Below are positions 1 through 9,281 of a stretch of 64,000 nucleotides of DNA, piece after piece. Origin of the DNA: Agarophyton chilense (Eukaryota > Rhodophyta > Florideophyceae > Gracilariales > Gracilariaceae); contig JARGXX010000096.1 of NCBI GenBank assembly GCA_030374765.1, forward strand, positions 930,001 to 994,000, given 5' to 3'. The number at the start of each line of letters is the position of its first letter. The first letter of the stretch is position 1. Position numbers and translations under genes: made by a program. The notes under the pieces were generated by a model. The model did not search any database. It was not told the origin of the DNA and saw only the letters and a list, made by a program, of their open reading frames with translations.

Positions 1-1291
1 TGGTTCTCGCTGGTCTTGTTGCTCCGGTAAAAGGTTCATGCGGGGCTTCCCGGTAGGAACACGTCTGTATAAAGGCGCGATGCTTTGAGAACATGTAACG
101 GAGGTAAATCGGCTCCGACATCGAATGGGTTGAGCAGAAACAAAAAGTATGGGAAACATTGTCGTGGTCACCGTGAAAATCTCCTCTGTGGAGCTATATC
201 TACCCTGATAAGACTGCAGTTGTGAGCAGCTTGAAGCGGACGAAATAGGTGTCAAGAGAGGGATAGAACCGCTGCGTGTACTTGGGCTTCTTCCGTAGGT
301 TGCGAAATGGCCCCAAGTTAATGTGAGCACCCGTGCACTGCGTGCAGTAGGTTAGGTGCCGAACAACAATCACGACCTCCCATTTCAGGATCATGAAAAA
401 CCTCTCTGCAATCCAATTAAATTGGGCCATTTCGATTTTCTGGTCTGGTGCGGAGCCTTGGTTATTGCATCTCCGTTCCACTACCACCTCACGATGCTCG
501 TCATGAGCCGGCAACTGAGGTTATCATCGTCATGGATGGTGCTGATGGTTTGATCCTCAACGCTGCTGCTCCTTGAGAATGTGAAATAAAAATCCAAGGA
601 ATGCAAATTCGGGAATCTGGTAAAGCCAGGAAAAATGACCGTATGAAGGCAGTGAACAACGGCACATGGAGGCTGATATGCCTAACCTGTTACCATGTTC
701 ATACAGAATCTACCCTTCGGTAATACAGGTACAAGAACTTGATTTCGTTCGATCCTTTTTTGTAGAATTCGACCATGATATGTAGAGATCCGTCTCCGTT
801 CGTTACTTTCGGTGATTGCTGCTCGTAGATCGCGTTGCTGTTAGGGGTCTTTTAAACACTACTGTACTGCCTTCGTCTACGAGGTTCTTAGATAAAGTTG
901 ACTCTGTTCTCAAACAAAAGTGAAGAAAGATTCCCAAAGGATTCGGCTCTTGCGTAAAGTTGTACATTTAACATCTGAAATTACAAAACTAGCTAGTGCA
1001 CCTGAAAAACTAAACCTTTTTGCAGTTGGCATGATCCAACATCTCACGTGCAGTCCACAGTCCACTGCCGGTGATGCAAGTTATCACAAGCCGTTGCGGA
1101 GCACATTCTGTGTTTCTGTATTTCTTGCTTTCTACAATCTCTGCCTGGAGATCCAGAGCGTGCACGTCCATGATTTTCTCGCCTTCACCTTAAGGATCTA
1201 CCTTTCACAGTTTGATACCAAGAATACATTTCATTTGTCTTGCATGCATTTTGTGCTGTGCTTCAAGATCTAATACCGTACCTACACACTG
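1..1291. other. Left edge, no confident gene
   Basis: I see no recognisable gene here. A minus-strand open frame at 200-514 (about 104 codons) has a plausible protein-like composition, including a CTQC motif and a basic tail. It lacks an ATG, opening only with TTG, and no family is recognised. It could be an exon of a gene with introns or chance. The stretch just before 1292 would hold the promoter of the carrier gene. Confidence 0.3.
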
Positions 1292-2197
1292 ATGACCACG
1301 ACGAATGCAAATCAGGGACAGAGCAAACTTTCCGTGCTTCCATTTGTGCGGGGTGGAATTTCTGGAGTTCTATCATGGCTTGTCATTCACCCCGCCGATG
1401 TAGTCAAAGTGCGCATGCAGATCGCTGGTGAGGGAACCAAGGAAACCCCGTATAAGGGATTCATACAAGCCGCGCGAGTGATATCCAAGTCGGAGGGCGT
1501 CAGCGCATTGTATTCAGGTTTGTCGGCCGCTCTTACTCGACAGATCTCATATACTACCTTACGACTTGGATTGTATTCCAGCCTTCGAGACCATTATGCA
1601 AAGGATGGTAATTCGATATCGATGGGCGCAAAATTTGCTGTCGGTACTGCTGCTGGAGGTATAGCAAGTGCAATATCTACTCCTGTGGAGCTGTCGATGG
1701 TGCGTATGTACAGTGACGGAGCGGCGGAAGCATCAAAGAGGCGCGGGTATCGAAACATATTCGACGCTTTATGGCGAATTGCGAAAGAAGAGGGTATTTC
1801 TGGGTTGTGGCGAGGTGCTACTCCCACGGTCACAAGAAGCATGGTTGCAAACTGTGTACAGCTTGGAACATACGATCAGGCGAAGGAAGTTTTCAGTGAA
1901 ACCGGGATTAACTTTCTCCAGGAAGGCGTTTCGCTTCACTTGGCTGCATCCATCACCTCTGGCTTTTGTTACTCGGTCGTCACACTTCCAATCGATTCTG
2001 CAAAGACTCGCGTTCAAAATCAGCGCCCAGTAAACGGGGTTATGCCGTATCGCAGTTTATTCCATGCCATGGTGAAAGTAGCGAGCTTGGAAGGTGCATC
2101 TGCACTGTGGAAAGGATTCACCCCCTACTTCTCAAGATGCGCTGGGCATACAGTGGTAATGTTCTTGGTCTTGGAACAAGTCAAGAAGATCTTGTGA
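1292..2197 (+). CDS. SLC25A11: Mitochondrial 2-oxoglutarate/malate carrier
   Basis: A 301-aa mitochondrial carrier family protein of the usual length, with three repeats of about 100 residues. Each repeat opens with the carrier signature: HPADVVKVRM (Pro34), TPVELSMVRM (Pro131) and LPIDSAKTRV (Pro233). The second signature has a hydrophobic residue where most carriers have Lys/Arg. That is a hallmark of the oxoglutarate carrier group, and the following RRGYRNIFDAL and GLWRGATPT stretches also fit that group. Known family role: exchange of 2-oxoglutarate for malate across the inner mitochondrial membrane. It is intronless, starts at ATG 1292, and has an AATAAA 11 bases past the stop (2208). 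A related dicarboxylate carrier is the main alternative. Subfamily is inferred by eye. Confidence 0.92.
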   Translation: MTTTNANQGQSKLSVLPFVRGGISGVLSWLVIHPADVVKVRMQIAGEGTKETPYKGFIQAARVISKSEGVSALYSGLSAALTRQISYTTLRLGLYSSLRDHYAKDGNSISMGAKFAVGTAAGGIASAISTPVELSMVRMYSDGAAEASKRRGYRNIFDALWRIAKEEGISGLWRGATPTVTRSMVANCVQLGTYDQAKEVFSETGINFLQEGVSLHLAASITSGFCYSVVTLPIDSAKTRVQNQRPVNGVMPYRSLFHAMVKVASLEGASALWKGFTPYFSRCAGHTVVMFLVLEQVKKIL

Positions 2198-2957
2198 AGC
2201 CCTGCAGAATAAACTCATGCTAATGTGCACTTTCTAGCCTCAAGTGTCTGAAACGGAAGCATCAGCAGCATTGTTTGTTCCACGGAGAAACGGTGCGTTT
2301 TGATGTTTTTGAGGACATGTACCGTAGATGAGTAAAAACACTGGCTTTTTGGTTCTTTTCAGTATAATAACTTTCATTTATCTCACAGCATCTTATTTCG
2401 AAGAGGGCGGCCTAAATGAAAGATATAGCTCGTGCAAACGGCTTCTCCAGTGCCGAAGCATTCTCTCTCTCTCTCTCTTTGGAATGTTATCTAGAGAGGG
2501 AATACTTTACTTGCGGTGTGGAATAGAATCACGGTTAGTGGTGTATAAAGGTTTAGAGCGGAAGAAAGCTCAAGCACAGCTGACGAAGGGCTAGATGGGA
2601 TCTCCCCAACTCGTAGATACCCTAACAGTTTCGTTTCTTCTCCATATGTCTTCGGCGGTGGACTTGCACCTTAGTGGAACGTTCCCATCTGGCTGTTGAA
2701 ACAAACCTGTCAAAATTCTCATTTGCAATTTTTTTTTAAAGTCAGTTGTGCTGACACAAGTCTGCTCATTGGGTGTCGCGTGGTGCACCCTGTAGGATTG
2801 CATCACAGTTTTCGTTCCCTCTTGTGTGCTCGTAGCGGCACATTTTGTTAAGGGATTGCTCTAGCAATCAATCACTAGCTAGCATTTGCTATCGCTAGCA
2901 TTTGCTACCCCTTTACTTTGCAGACTTCTACCTCTACTTCGCAGCACTACTTTTCAA
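2198..2957. other. Intergenic region between carrier and acyltransferase
   Basis: It contains a poly(A)-like AATAAA at 2208-2213, a CT microsatellite at about 2463-2480, and a run of CTAGC repeats at about 2860-2900 just before the acyltransferase leader. I see no gene. Confidence 0.5.
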
Positions 2958-4103
2958 ATGCCTGAAAACTCCACGAGTCCAAGTGACTCTTCCCAATCGG
3001 AGGCAGATGGAGATACTTCATTCATAGCCGAACACGGTCGCCTGCGTCGAGCAGTCTCACATTCAGCCTTTGACCCCTTTCGCAGACACTCATTGAAACC
3101 GCATTTTCTGGTCGACGCACTCATCAAATTATGCGCTATCATTCTCATCCCGTTTCGACTATTTGTGGCCTTTGTGTCTATTGCTAGTTCGTACATAGTC
3201 GTCAAGGTGTTCGGACCGAACATCACGAAGCGTAGTATCACTCATTTTGAACCGGATTTGTTGCCCAAGTGGAGACGACGTATCGTAGCGGCAGCCTCAA
3301 AGTTTTTAGGGCGTGCACTGTTATTCACCATGGGCTTTTGGTATGTTGAAGGAGGTGACCATCCTGATTATGACCACAAGAAAGCGGCCAAGGCGACAGT
3401 TGTGACAAATCATTCAAGTATCGCCGACCCTTGCTTGCTCGCATACTTATACGCACCCGCGTTTGTCGCCAAATCCGATGTATGGAAGATTCCTTGCATG
3501 GGCCTCGTTGGAGCAGGCCAGCATGCTTTCTACATTGATCGCATGGAAAACAAGGGTATCAGTGTTTCGCAAGCCATTGGGGTCCGTCAACGACTTGTGC
3601 AAGAATCTTCTCTCGAAATTCCACCGGTGGCCATATTCCCAGAAGGAACCACGACAAACGGAAGGTATTTGTTGTCGTTTAAAACTGGAGCGTTTCTTGC
3701 TGGACTGCCTGTTGCGCCGATACTCATTCAATACAAATACAAATGGTTTTCCCCAACATATGAATCTATACATACTCAACCGTATTTAATCGGTATTCTC
3801 AGTCAACCATGGAATAGAGTCCGGTACTACCGCCTGCCCGTTTACTATCCATCCGAAGAAGAGAAGAAGGACGCCAAGTTATATGCGCAAAATGTGCATG
3901 CGATGATGATACAAGAGAGCGAAGCCGCGTTTGGGAGTGGAAAACTCAGGGGCTCAGCCTCCAATTATGTAGATAAGCTGGAATTTCACTCTATAATACG
4001 TGGAACAAGGTTACGCAAAGGTTTGCAATTGAACAACGATGCATGCTCTGCTCTGAACAACGATCGTTCCCCAGGTTTGAACAACAACCCTGCCTCAGGT
4101 TGA
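2958..4103 (+). CDS. LPCAT-type lysophospholipid acyltransferase
   Basis: A 381-aa PlsC/LPLAT-family acyltransferase. The start is the ATG at 2958; the open frame reaches back to 2886 but only with a TTG. Order: an acidic/Ser-rich N-terminus (about 1-35), hydrophobic segments at about 55-85 and 115-130 that should anchor it in the ER membrane, then the catalytic blocks. Block 1 is NHSSIAD (His152, Asp157), the family's NHxxxxD pair. Block 3 is FPEGTTTNG (227-235). The KSDVWKIPCMG segment and spacing fit LPCAT1/2 or plant LPEAT enzymes, which reacylate lysophospholipids, better than bacterial-type PlsC. No EF hands follow, unlike animal LPCAT1/2. The exact acceptor lipid cannot be told from sequence. 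Confidence 0.88.
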   Translation: MPENSTSPSDSSQSEADGDTSFIAEHGRLRRAVSHSAFDPFRRHSLKPHFLVDALIKLCAIILIPFRLFVAFVSIASSYIVVKVFGPNITKRSITHFEPDLLPKWRRRIVAAASKFLGRALLFTMGFWYVEGGDHPDYDHKKAAKATVVTNHSSIADPCLLAYLYAPAFVAKSDVWKIPCMGLVGAGQHAFYIDRMENKGISVSQAIGVRQRLVQESSLEIPPVAIFPEGTTTNGRYLLSFKTGAFLAGLPVAPILIQYKYKWFSPTYESIHTQPYLIGILSQPWNRVRYYRLPVYYPSEEEKKDAKLYAQNVHAMMIQESEAAFGSGKLRGSASNYVDKLEFHSIIRGTRLRKGLQLNNDACSALNNDRSPGLNNNPASG

Positions 4104-4424
4104 AACTCTTCCGCGGCAGCATAATAACAACACTCTACCAAAACCATCTCAAAAAGTCTAGTCTTGCTCTAGCTTTGAGAGCCGTGAATAAATCGAAAGG
4201 TGGTTGGAAAGCAGTATTTGCTTGTTTGAAGCATGAAGATTCGTGTACGTTTTCTATTCTGGTGCGCTTTCTATGACCACTGCATTTCCAAACCTTGTTC
4301 GCAGTGTGGAGTCCAATTTCTACGAAGAACAGCACGACGCGAGGATGTGCATGCTACCTGTACAGCAATACACAACTGAGAAAGAGTTAGAGGAAAAACA
4401 TGATAAGAGATCCCGTGAGAGAAA
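4104..4424. other. Convergent 3' intergenic region
   Basis: Spacer between the convergent acyltransferase and RING genes. It should hold both 3' UTRs; I see no other feature. Confidence 0.5.
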
Positions 4425-5711
4425 TCAAACCGGAGATGAAGCAGGGGATGAATTGTGGGCGTCAATGTCTTGTTTGCATAGACAACATGCCTTGTCGAGC
4501 CGTAGCCACACGTCGACGCAATCCTTGTGAAAGTGGTGTTTGCAAGGCAGAAATCTGACTGTCTCACCATCCTCGTAATCACACAAACATATTACACAGC
4601 TGGCGTCGTCCAGACTATCAGTGCCCGCGTGGGCTACAAAGGTTTCAGGTGAAAAGGTGATGGAATTAAGATTTTGAACTTGAGCCGGATCGGCAGCGCG
4701 CGCACGGCGTCTCTCCCGCTCAGCGTACGGTAGCATTATTCGGTAAACGAGGATAAACAAAGGAAGGCAGCAAACAATGAGACAGAAGCACGCAAGCGGA
4801 AGGAAGAGCAGGGCATAGTAGATGATAGTGAGGGCAACGATTAGTCGATAGAGGTGCGGTGCCTCCGTGGCGCATGTTCCTCCGTCCGATACCCATATAG
4901 AACCAAGGATAAACCAAGCTAGGTACCACAGGTTGACAATGCGTATGAAACGATCAACAAACTGCGGTGAGACCATAGTGTAAGGCGGCGGGTCGGACTG
5001 TTGGTCGTACTGTTGGTCGTACTGTTGGTCGTACTGTTGGTCGTACTGTTGGTCGTATTGTTGATCGTATTGTTGGTCGAATTGTTGATCGTACTGTTGC
5101 TCGTACTGAATGAAATTTTGAGAGGAGTGCGGGGATGAGGCTGAGTGAGGGGATTGGGGAAGATGGTGGGCAATGTGTGGAGAGGAAGAGTTGGGGTTGT
5201 GGGCGGTTTCATGAGCTTCGGCTCGCGCGGTGGGATCATATGAAGGGTCGTGATCGAGCAAGGGCCTGCTATCGGTGTCAGTAGGAGGTGGGTGGTGATG
5301 TATAAGCTGGACGACGACATCGTTTGGGGCGGCGGAAGGGGGCGGGGGCGGGGCAGCAGGGGCGTCGGCGTACATGTCGAGTTCGGAGGAGGAGAGACCG
5401 TTCCTGTGATGGCGGAAGGAGTCCATTCCGGCGCGTCTCTGACAAATGTTGAGACAGTTTAGCAGGACGGTGGTGAGCTGGAGTAGGATGAGAACCAAGA
5501 GCCAGAAGCGGAGAGGCGGTTTGCAGGTGTGGCCGCGCGACCAGGCGAGAACGGCGAACTCGGCGAATAGTTCGCATAGGACGAGAAAAACGGAGAGCAT
5601 GCGACCTGCTGGGAGCAGGTCGCGCTGCACTTGGTCGGCGACGTTGGAGCGGAGGCGGGTGGATTCTACATCGAAGATGCCGCCGCGGCGGCGCGGCGTG
5701 CTGGGCGGCAT
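4425..5711 (-). CDS. Membrane RING-H2 finger E3 ubiquitin ligase
   Basis: A 428-aa protein from the ATG at 5711; the frame is open to 5969 but only with a GTG, and that extension is Pro-rich. Hydrophobic segments lie at about residues 38-58 and 67-89, and a second pair follows the low-complexity region. The middle is a Gln/Asp/Tyr repeat region (DQQY units). The C-terminus has a canonical C3H2C3 RING: CVIC, 14 residues, CKHHFHKDC, 10 residues, then CCLC. The layout of four TM helices plus C-terminal RING-H2 resembles a plant family of membrane RING ligases. Known role: recruiting ubiquitin-loaded E2 at a membrane. The substrate is unknown. It is divergent from the DUF1995 gene. Confidence 0.88.
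   Translation of the reverse strand: MPPSTPRRRGGIFDVESTRLRSNVADQVQRDLLPAGRMLSVFLVLCELFAEFAVLAWSRGHTCKPPLRFWLLVLILLQLTTVLLNCLNICQRRAGMDSFRHHRNGLSSSELDMYADAPAAPPPPPSAAPNDVVVQLIHHHPPPTDTDSRPLLDHDPSYDPTARAEAHETAHNPNSSSPHIAHHLPQSPHSASSPHSSQNFIQYEQQYDQQFDQQYDQQYDQQYDQQYDQQYDQQYDQQSDPPPYTMVSPQFVDRFIRIVNLWYLAWFILGSIWVSDGGTCATEAPHLYRLIVALTIIYYALLFLPLACFCLIVCCLPLFILVYRIMLPYAERERRRARAADPAQVQNLNSITFSPETFVAHAGTDSLDDASCVICLCDYEDGETVRFLPCKHHFHKDCVDVWLRLDKACCLCKQDIDAHNSSPASSPV
4992..5108. repeat. 12-bp minisatellite inside the RING gene
   Basis: About nine tandem copies of a 12-bp unit (CTGTTGGTCGTA on +), kept in frame and encoding (DQQY)n on the minus strand. Units at the 5082 end differ by single bases (GTATTG, GATCG, GAATTG), so the array is degenerate at one edge and homogeneous at the other. 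Confidence 0.95.
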
Positions 5712-6053
5712 GGCGCGCCGCCTGGGAAAGGTGGGCAGCACGATGGGAGCGTGGAGCGACGGGAGGGGGGAGGGGGGAGGAGGAGAAGCGGGTGAACGCG
5801 GGGGAAGGGGGAGGGGGGAACGGTAAGCGGCGCGAGGGGGGACGTGGCGGGGGGGTGGGAGGGAGGCGAGGGTGACGTTGGGAGTGCTGCCGGTGCGAGT
5901 GGCTGAGCGTACGCAGAAGGAGGAGGGGGGCTTTGGATAAGCGAAAGCAGCTTTGGGGGGACGTGTCACAAGTGGCTGGCGAAAATTTTGGATGGATACG
6001 TAACGAAGGAACGCGGGTGCGCAAGGCGCGCGTCGCAGTGCGAGCCTAACAGT
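5712..6053. promoter_or_regulatory. Head-to-head intergenic promoter region
   Basis: 342 bp separate the ATG of the minus-strand RING gene from the ATG of the plus-strand DUF1995 gene, so both promoters must lie here. The half nearest the RING gene (about 5757-5880) is almost pure G/A on the plus strand, giving the RING mRNA a C/T-rich leader. No TATA box is obvious. Confidence 0.6.
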
Positions 6054-7076
6054 ATGGCTCTAACTCGCCGCCCCGTGGCGCCGCGCGTCTCCTTCGCGGC
6101 CGCCGCCTCGCCGCGCGTCTTCTTCGCGGCCGCCGCCTCGCTGCGCGCTCCGCGCCGCGCCTGCGCCGCGTGCGCACACGCCGCCCTCCGCGGCGGGGAG
6201 CAGCCGCCCACCGACGTGGACGCCACAGTGCGCTTGGCGAGCGCGTCGCTGTCGGCGGCGCTGTCGCGCGGACACACTCGCGTGCGTGTGGACGTGCTTA
6301 TCCCGCAGCTCAACTCGCTGGTGGAGGAGAGCTTCGCGCTATCGTCGGCCACGCTCAATCGTGTGGCGCTACACACGGTGCTCAGCACGCCGCAGCTACG
6401 CGACGCGCCGCAATGCGCGCTGCTCTTCGCGTCGCCCGGCGCCGCTGCCGCCGCCGCCACGCAGTACCGTCGCGCCGATGTGGCGCTACCGTCTGGCCTG
6501 CACACGGCTGTCTTCGACCAGCCGTGCGCGCATGCCAACGTGCTGGTGGCGCCCGTTGCTTTGCGTGGCGACGATCTCTTGCCACAGCTATTGCGAGCCA
6601 CGACCGCCGCCCCGCACGCGCTGTGGCTGCTACTCAACGCTGACCTTAGCGCGGAGCGTGCCGCCGTGGGTATGCGTGAGAGCGAGCGTCGCGCCCGCTT
6701 TGAGCGCTCCTTTGAGCTTGCTTTCTACTTTCGTAACCTTTTCGAAGTGCGTCGCCCCTCGCTACGCGCCGACGAGAAGGGCGTTCTGCTCTTCACCTTT
6801 GCTCACGGCTGGCGTGCCTTCGCGCTGCACCCCACGCGCGGCTACGTGCTGCTGGCCGAGTGGCCGAGCCGTCCGCCTCTGGAGCTGCTGTCGCGTTTGC
6901 TGCGCGACCACGAGCGCCAAGTGCAGCGTCAACTTGGAGCTCGCCCCACCACCGACGTCGACGTCCACCCCGTGTCGCTCGTCGCCGCCGACGCGCGCTT
7001 TGTGCGCGTACTGGCGTTGAGCACCGTCCTCACTGCCGCCCTGGCCGCTGCGCTGCGCCTCCGCCACCCGCTGTGA
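6054..7076 (+). CDS. Plastid DUF1995 (LPA3-like) protein
   Basis: A 341-aa protein from ATG 6054. The first 35-45 residues are Ala/Arg/Ser-rich with two FAAAAS-type repeats, resembling a plastid transit peptide. The body starts with RVRVDVLIPQLNSLVEE, matching the N-terminal signature of DUF1995 (VDIPIPQLN). Later FDQPCAHANVLVAPV and the ending HGWRAF...YVLL also fit. Plant members include LPA3, linked to photosystem II assembly, but the biochemical role of the domain is unknown. A hydrophobic stretch at the extreme C-terminus could anchor it. The gene is extremely GC-rich, with runs of Ala and Arg codons, which creates long shadow ORFs in other frames. Confidence 0.78.
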   Translation: MALTRRPVAPRVSFAAAASPRVFFAAAASLRAPRRACAACAHAALRGGEQPPTDVDATVRLASASLSAALSRGHTRVRVDVLIPQLNSLVEESFALSSATLNRVALHTVLSTPQLRDAPQCALLFASPGAAAAAATQYRRADVALPSGLHTAVFDQPCAHANVLVAPVALRGDDLLPQLLRATTAAPHALWLLLNADLSAERAAVGMRESERRARFERSFELAFYFRNLFEVRRPSLRADEKGVLLFTFAHGWRAFALHPTRGYVLLAEWPSRPPLELLSRLLRDHERQVQRQLGARPTTDVDVHPVSLVAADARFVRVLALSTVLTAALAAALRLRHPL

Positions 7077-7231
7077 GTGACGCCGCCAATACGCCGCCAA
7101 TACACTGCCAATGCCCCCAATTGCGTCTTTTTGGAGCGCAGCTCGCTTGCGGGAGATCGCGCTTTTCCTACGTGTACCGCCCTTCGCCCATTGGCACTCT
7201 CTCGGCCGTCCTTCTGGCGTGTGCTTCGTCT

Positions 7232-7367
7232 TTCCCCCCCCCCCCGATCCTCCCCACCCAACCACCTTCCCGAACCGTCCATCCGGTTCTTCCATTCCGC
7301 GCCCCCCGTCTTCAGCGCCTGTCCCCCTTTCCCCCTCCCCTTCCCCCTCCCCTGTCTGTCTTAGAAA
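7232..7367 (+). promoter_or_regulatory. Pyrimidine-rich leader upstream of the GNAT-like gene
   Basis: A dense C/T tract with a run of C at about 7238-7250 and repeated CCCCT/CCCTTT units, ending one base before the ATG at 7368. Similar tracts precede the RING and PIP5K genes, always C/T on the coding strand. Confidence 0.5.
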
Positions 7368-8078
7368 ATGGAATTGCAGTCCGTCCAAGCCTTCGTAGCC
7401 GCCCCGCTCGTGTTCCGACAAACGCACGCGCTGCCGCGCCCTGCCGCGCGTCCCCCCGCCGCGCGTGGCGGCCGCCGCGTCAAGCCGGCGCGCCTCGTCA
7501 TGCAGGAGAGCGCACGCGCCGGAAAGGAGAAAAAGAAGAGCCCGCTCACCTTTGGGCGTGACATCAAGGGAAACGTCGTGTGGAGCCTGCGTTCGGCCGT
7601 GCGCGACGACATTGAGCTCGTCGGTCGCATCGTGGGCCCCGTTCTCCCGGAATCCATCATCACGTCGCTGGTGGAGGATTCGGAGTTCTGTACTGTGTGT
7701 GACGTCTCTGTCAAGGGCACCAAGGAAGGCGAGGGTTATCGCAACATTGTGATGGGCTGCGCTCTTGTTGATGTCGGAATCGTACTCAGGGGTAGTAACA
7801 TTGTGAAGCATGCCGATTTCATCACTGTGATGACACATGACCAAATGCCGGATGATTTGCAAGTGCGGAGAAAACTGGTGTTGGGCTCGCTGAAAAAGAT
7901 GAAGGACGCTGGAGTGAGCCAGGTCACAAGCACGGTAGCTTCCGACAACAGTGATAGAATTGACTTGCTCACTAGTTGCTTGTTCAAAACCGAAGGTGCG
8001 AGCGATGTGGAGGGCGGCGTCCGCCTGGTGTGCAACCTGAGCACTGAGAATCCTGATCCCGAGAAAAAGATGCTCTAA
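7368..8078 (+). CDS. Plastid-targeted GNAT-like protein
   Basis: A 236-aa protein. The first 45 residues are Ala/Pro/Arg-rich with few acids, ending near RLVMQ, which is typical of a plastid transit peptide with a cleavage site. The mature part begins near WSLRSAVRDDIELV and ends with RRKLVLGSLKKMKDAG plus a strand and DNSDRIDLLTSCLFKTEG. The spacing is like GNAT acetyltransferase motifs A and B, although the acetyl-CoA loop (normally RxxGxG/A) is poorly kept. It could be a divergent N-acetyltransferase or a non-catalytic GNAT fold. The substrate is not predictable. The start follows a long pyrimidine leader. Confidence is high that it is a gene and moderate on the fold. Confidence 0.7.
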   Translation: MELQSVQAFVAAPLVFRQTHALPRPAARPPAARGGRRVKPARLVMQESARAGKEKKKSPLTFGRDIKGNVVWSLRSAVRDDIELVGRIVGPVLPESIITSLVEDSEFCTVCDVSVKGTKEGEGYRNIVMGCALVDVGIVLRGSNIVKHADFITVMTHDQMPDDLQVRRKLVLGSLKKMKDAGVSQVTSTVASDNSDRIDLLTSCLFKTEGASDVEGGVRLVCNLSTENPDPEKKML

Positions 8079-8246
8079 CTACTATATTTTGTTCGCATTC
8101 GCTCTGGCGCTCTAGAAACACAATCCACACACAGGTTGGCAGTAATGCTACAACTACACTCGTTTGTTGGTGTGCGCAATGACGTTTACAAACATGTAAA
8201 AAGCGTTACTAACGAGCTCACCATTTCTGTTGAGGCGCGCAGTGTT

Positions 8247-8811
8247 CTAGTGATCTTGTTGCGCGTGCGCTTTTGCGTGGCGCTCGTAGCTAGTGCCGAT
8301 GAGATCGTCGTCTCCCCACGGGAAGCGAGGGACCTTTTTGTGTTGTTCGGGTGCGTTGGGTTAGTTGCTGGTCGGCAGGGGGGGGGGGGAACGAGAGTTG
8401 TCTTCCTCAAGTGAGGCACGTGAGGGTTTGGATGCTTTTGCGTGCAGGACATACCTTGTTTCCAATCTTGAGATAGGGGTATTCTGGCGGCGGTTCGATG
8501 TGCTTGTGGTCGTTCATGGACTGAATGATGGCGTAACCCAGAACCGGCAAGGCGAACACCATGGAGATTAGACGCCACCTGTTGGTATCGGCTGCGCCGA
8601 CGACGAAGACAAGCGGGTTAGAAGAATGAGGCGTTCCTCCGTACAGCAAGTAGTAGGCGGATGACGTACCGAGCGCATGGTGCGAGCCGTGCGAAGCGGA
8701 GGGATCGTTTCCGGGAGGAAGCTTGGGACCCTTCGTGGCGTTCTTGTCGATGGTCTCGGCCAGGGTGGAGAGACGGCGCGAGAGCACGCGGGACGGGAAG
8801 CGAAGCGCCAT
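8247..8811 (-). CDS. COX6A: Cytochrome c oxidase subunit 6A (two exons)
   Basis: A respiratory complex IV subunit of the inner mitochondrial membrane. Exon 1 runs 8811 to 8455 and exon 2 runs 8333 to 8247, giving 147 aa. The N-terminus MALRFPSRVLSRRLSTL is an Arg/Ser-rich presequence. One TM helix follows (WRLISMVFALPVLGYAIIQ), then the family signature PPPEYPYLKIGNK at the exon end. The expected FPWGDDDL motif appears only after removing a 121-bp intron, in the same phase. Exon 1 without splicing would read through into a nonsense tail, so the intron is well supported. It is divergent from the beta-galactosidase gene. The longer open frame to 8928 is upstream of a better ATG at 8811. Confidence 0.87.
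8334..8454 (-). other. Spliceosomal intron in COX6A
   Basis: 121 bp, phase 0. The donor is AAG|GTATGT and the acceptor is AAAAAG|GTC on the minus strand. It includes a long run of C (minus strand) as a pyrimidine tract near the middle. Splicing joins IGNK to VPRFPWG, restoring the COX6A C-terminal motif. Confidence 0.82.
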
Positions 8812-9281
8812 TTGTGTGTGGCAGTGGCGCGACGGAGACACACGACGAACGGATGGACGCGATGGCGGGATGGACGCGATGGCGTTGGTCGAGAAGTGAC
8901 AACGAATGGTGCTGTGGTGCAGCCCCAACTAAAACTTTGCATGTGAGCGCTTCCCCCACGTGTGCCACGTGTCCACAAAGATGTTCGTTTCGCCACGTCG
9001 TCAACGCGACACACGTGGAAAATGTCCGCCATTTGCGCGACCGCCACGCGCGACTGCCGGGCGCGCAACACGCAGTGAGTGGGACATGTCGCAACCGCCG
9101 ATGTGCTGCAATGCATGCGCGACCGCTAGTTAGCTATAGCTAGCTACCAGATTCTGTCGCCTTCGCCGCGGCGCACTCCGTCCATGTACTTACTCCACGC
9201 CGCCTGCTGCCCCGTCGCTGCGCGCTCTTCGCCTCTCGTTTCGTCGTTTGCTCGTGGCGAACCCCGCGCTCTCACGCCACC
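8812..9281. promoter_or_regulatory. Head-to-head intergenic promoter region
   Basis: 470 bp between the COX6A ATG (minus) and the GH35 ATG (plus), which must hold both promoters. It contains repeated CACGTGT/CCACGTGG-type motifs at about 8958-8970 and 9011-9016, which are ACGT-core (E-box/G-box-like) elements. Their function is inferred only from sequence. Confidence 0.55.

Noticed and set aside
920..1273. 117-codon plus ORF before the carrier gene
   Set aside because: Starts with GTG, no domain, ends just before the carrier leader; composition is not protein-like in its second half.
6762..7862. 366-codon minus-strand ORF opposite the DUF1995 and GNAT-like genes
   Set aside because: Shadow ORF produced by extreme GC bias. 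The plus-strand frames have transit peptides and domain signatures; this one has none.
8407..8454. C-terminal tail CPARKSIQTL of the single-exon COX6A reading
   Set aside because: It is intron sequence following a GTATGT donor; the conserved FPWG end is in the second exon.
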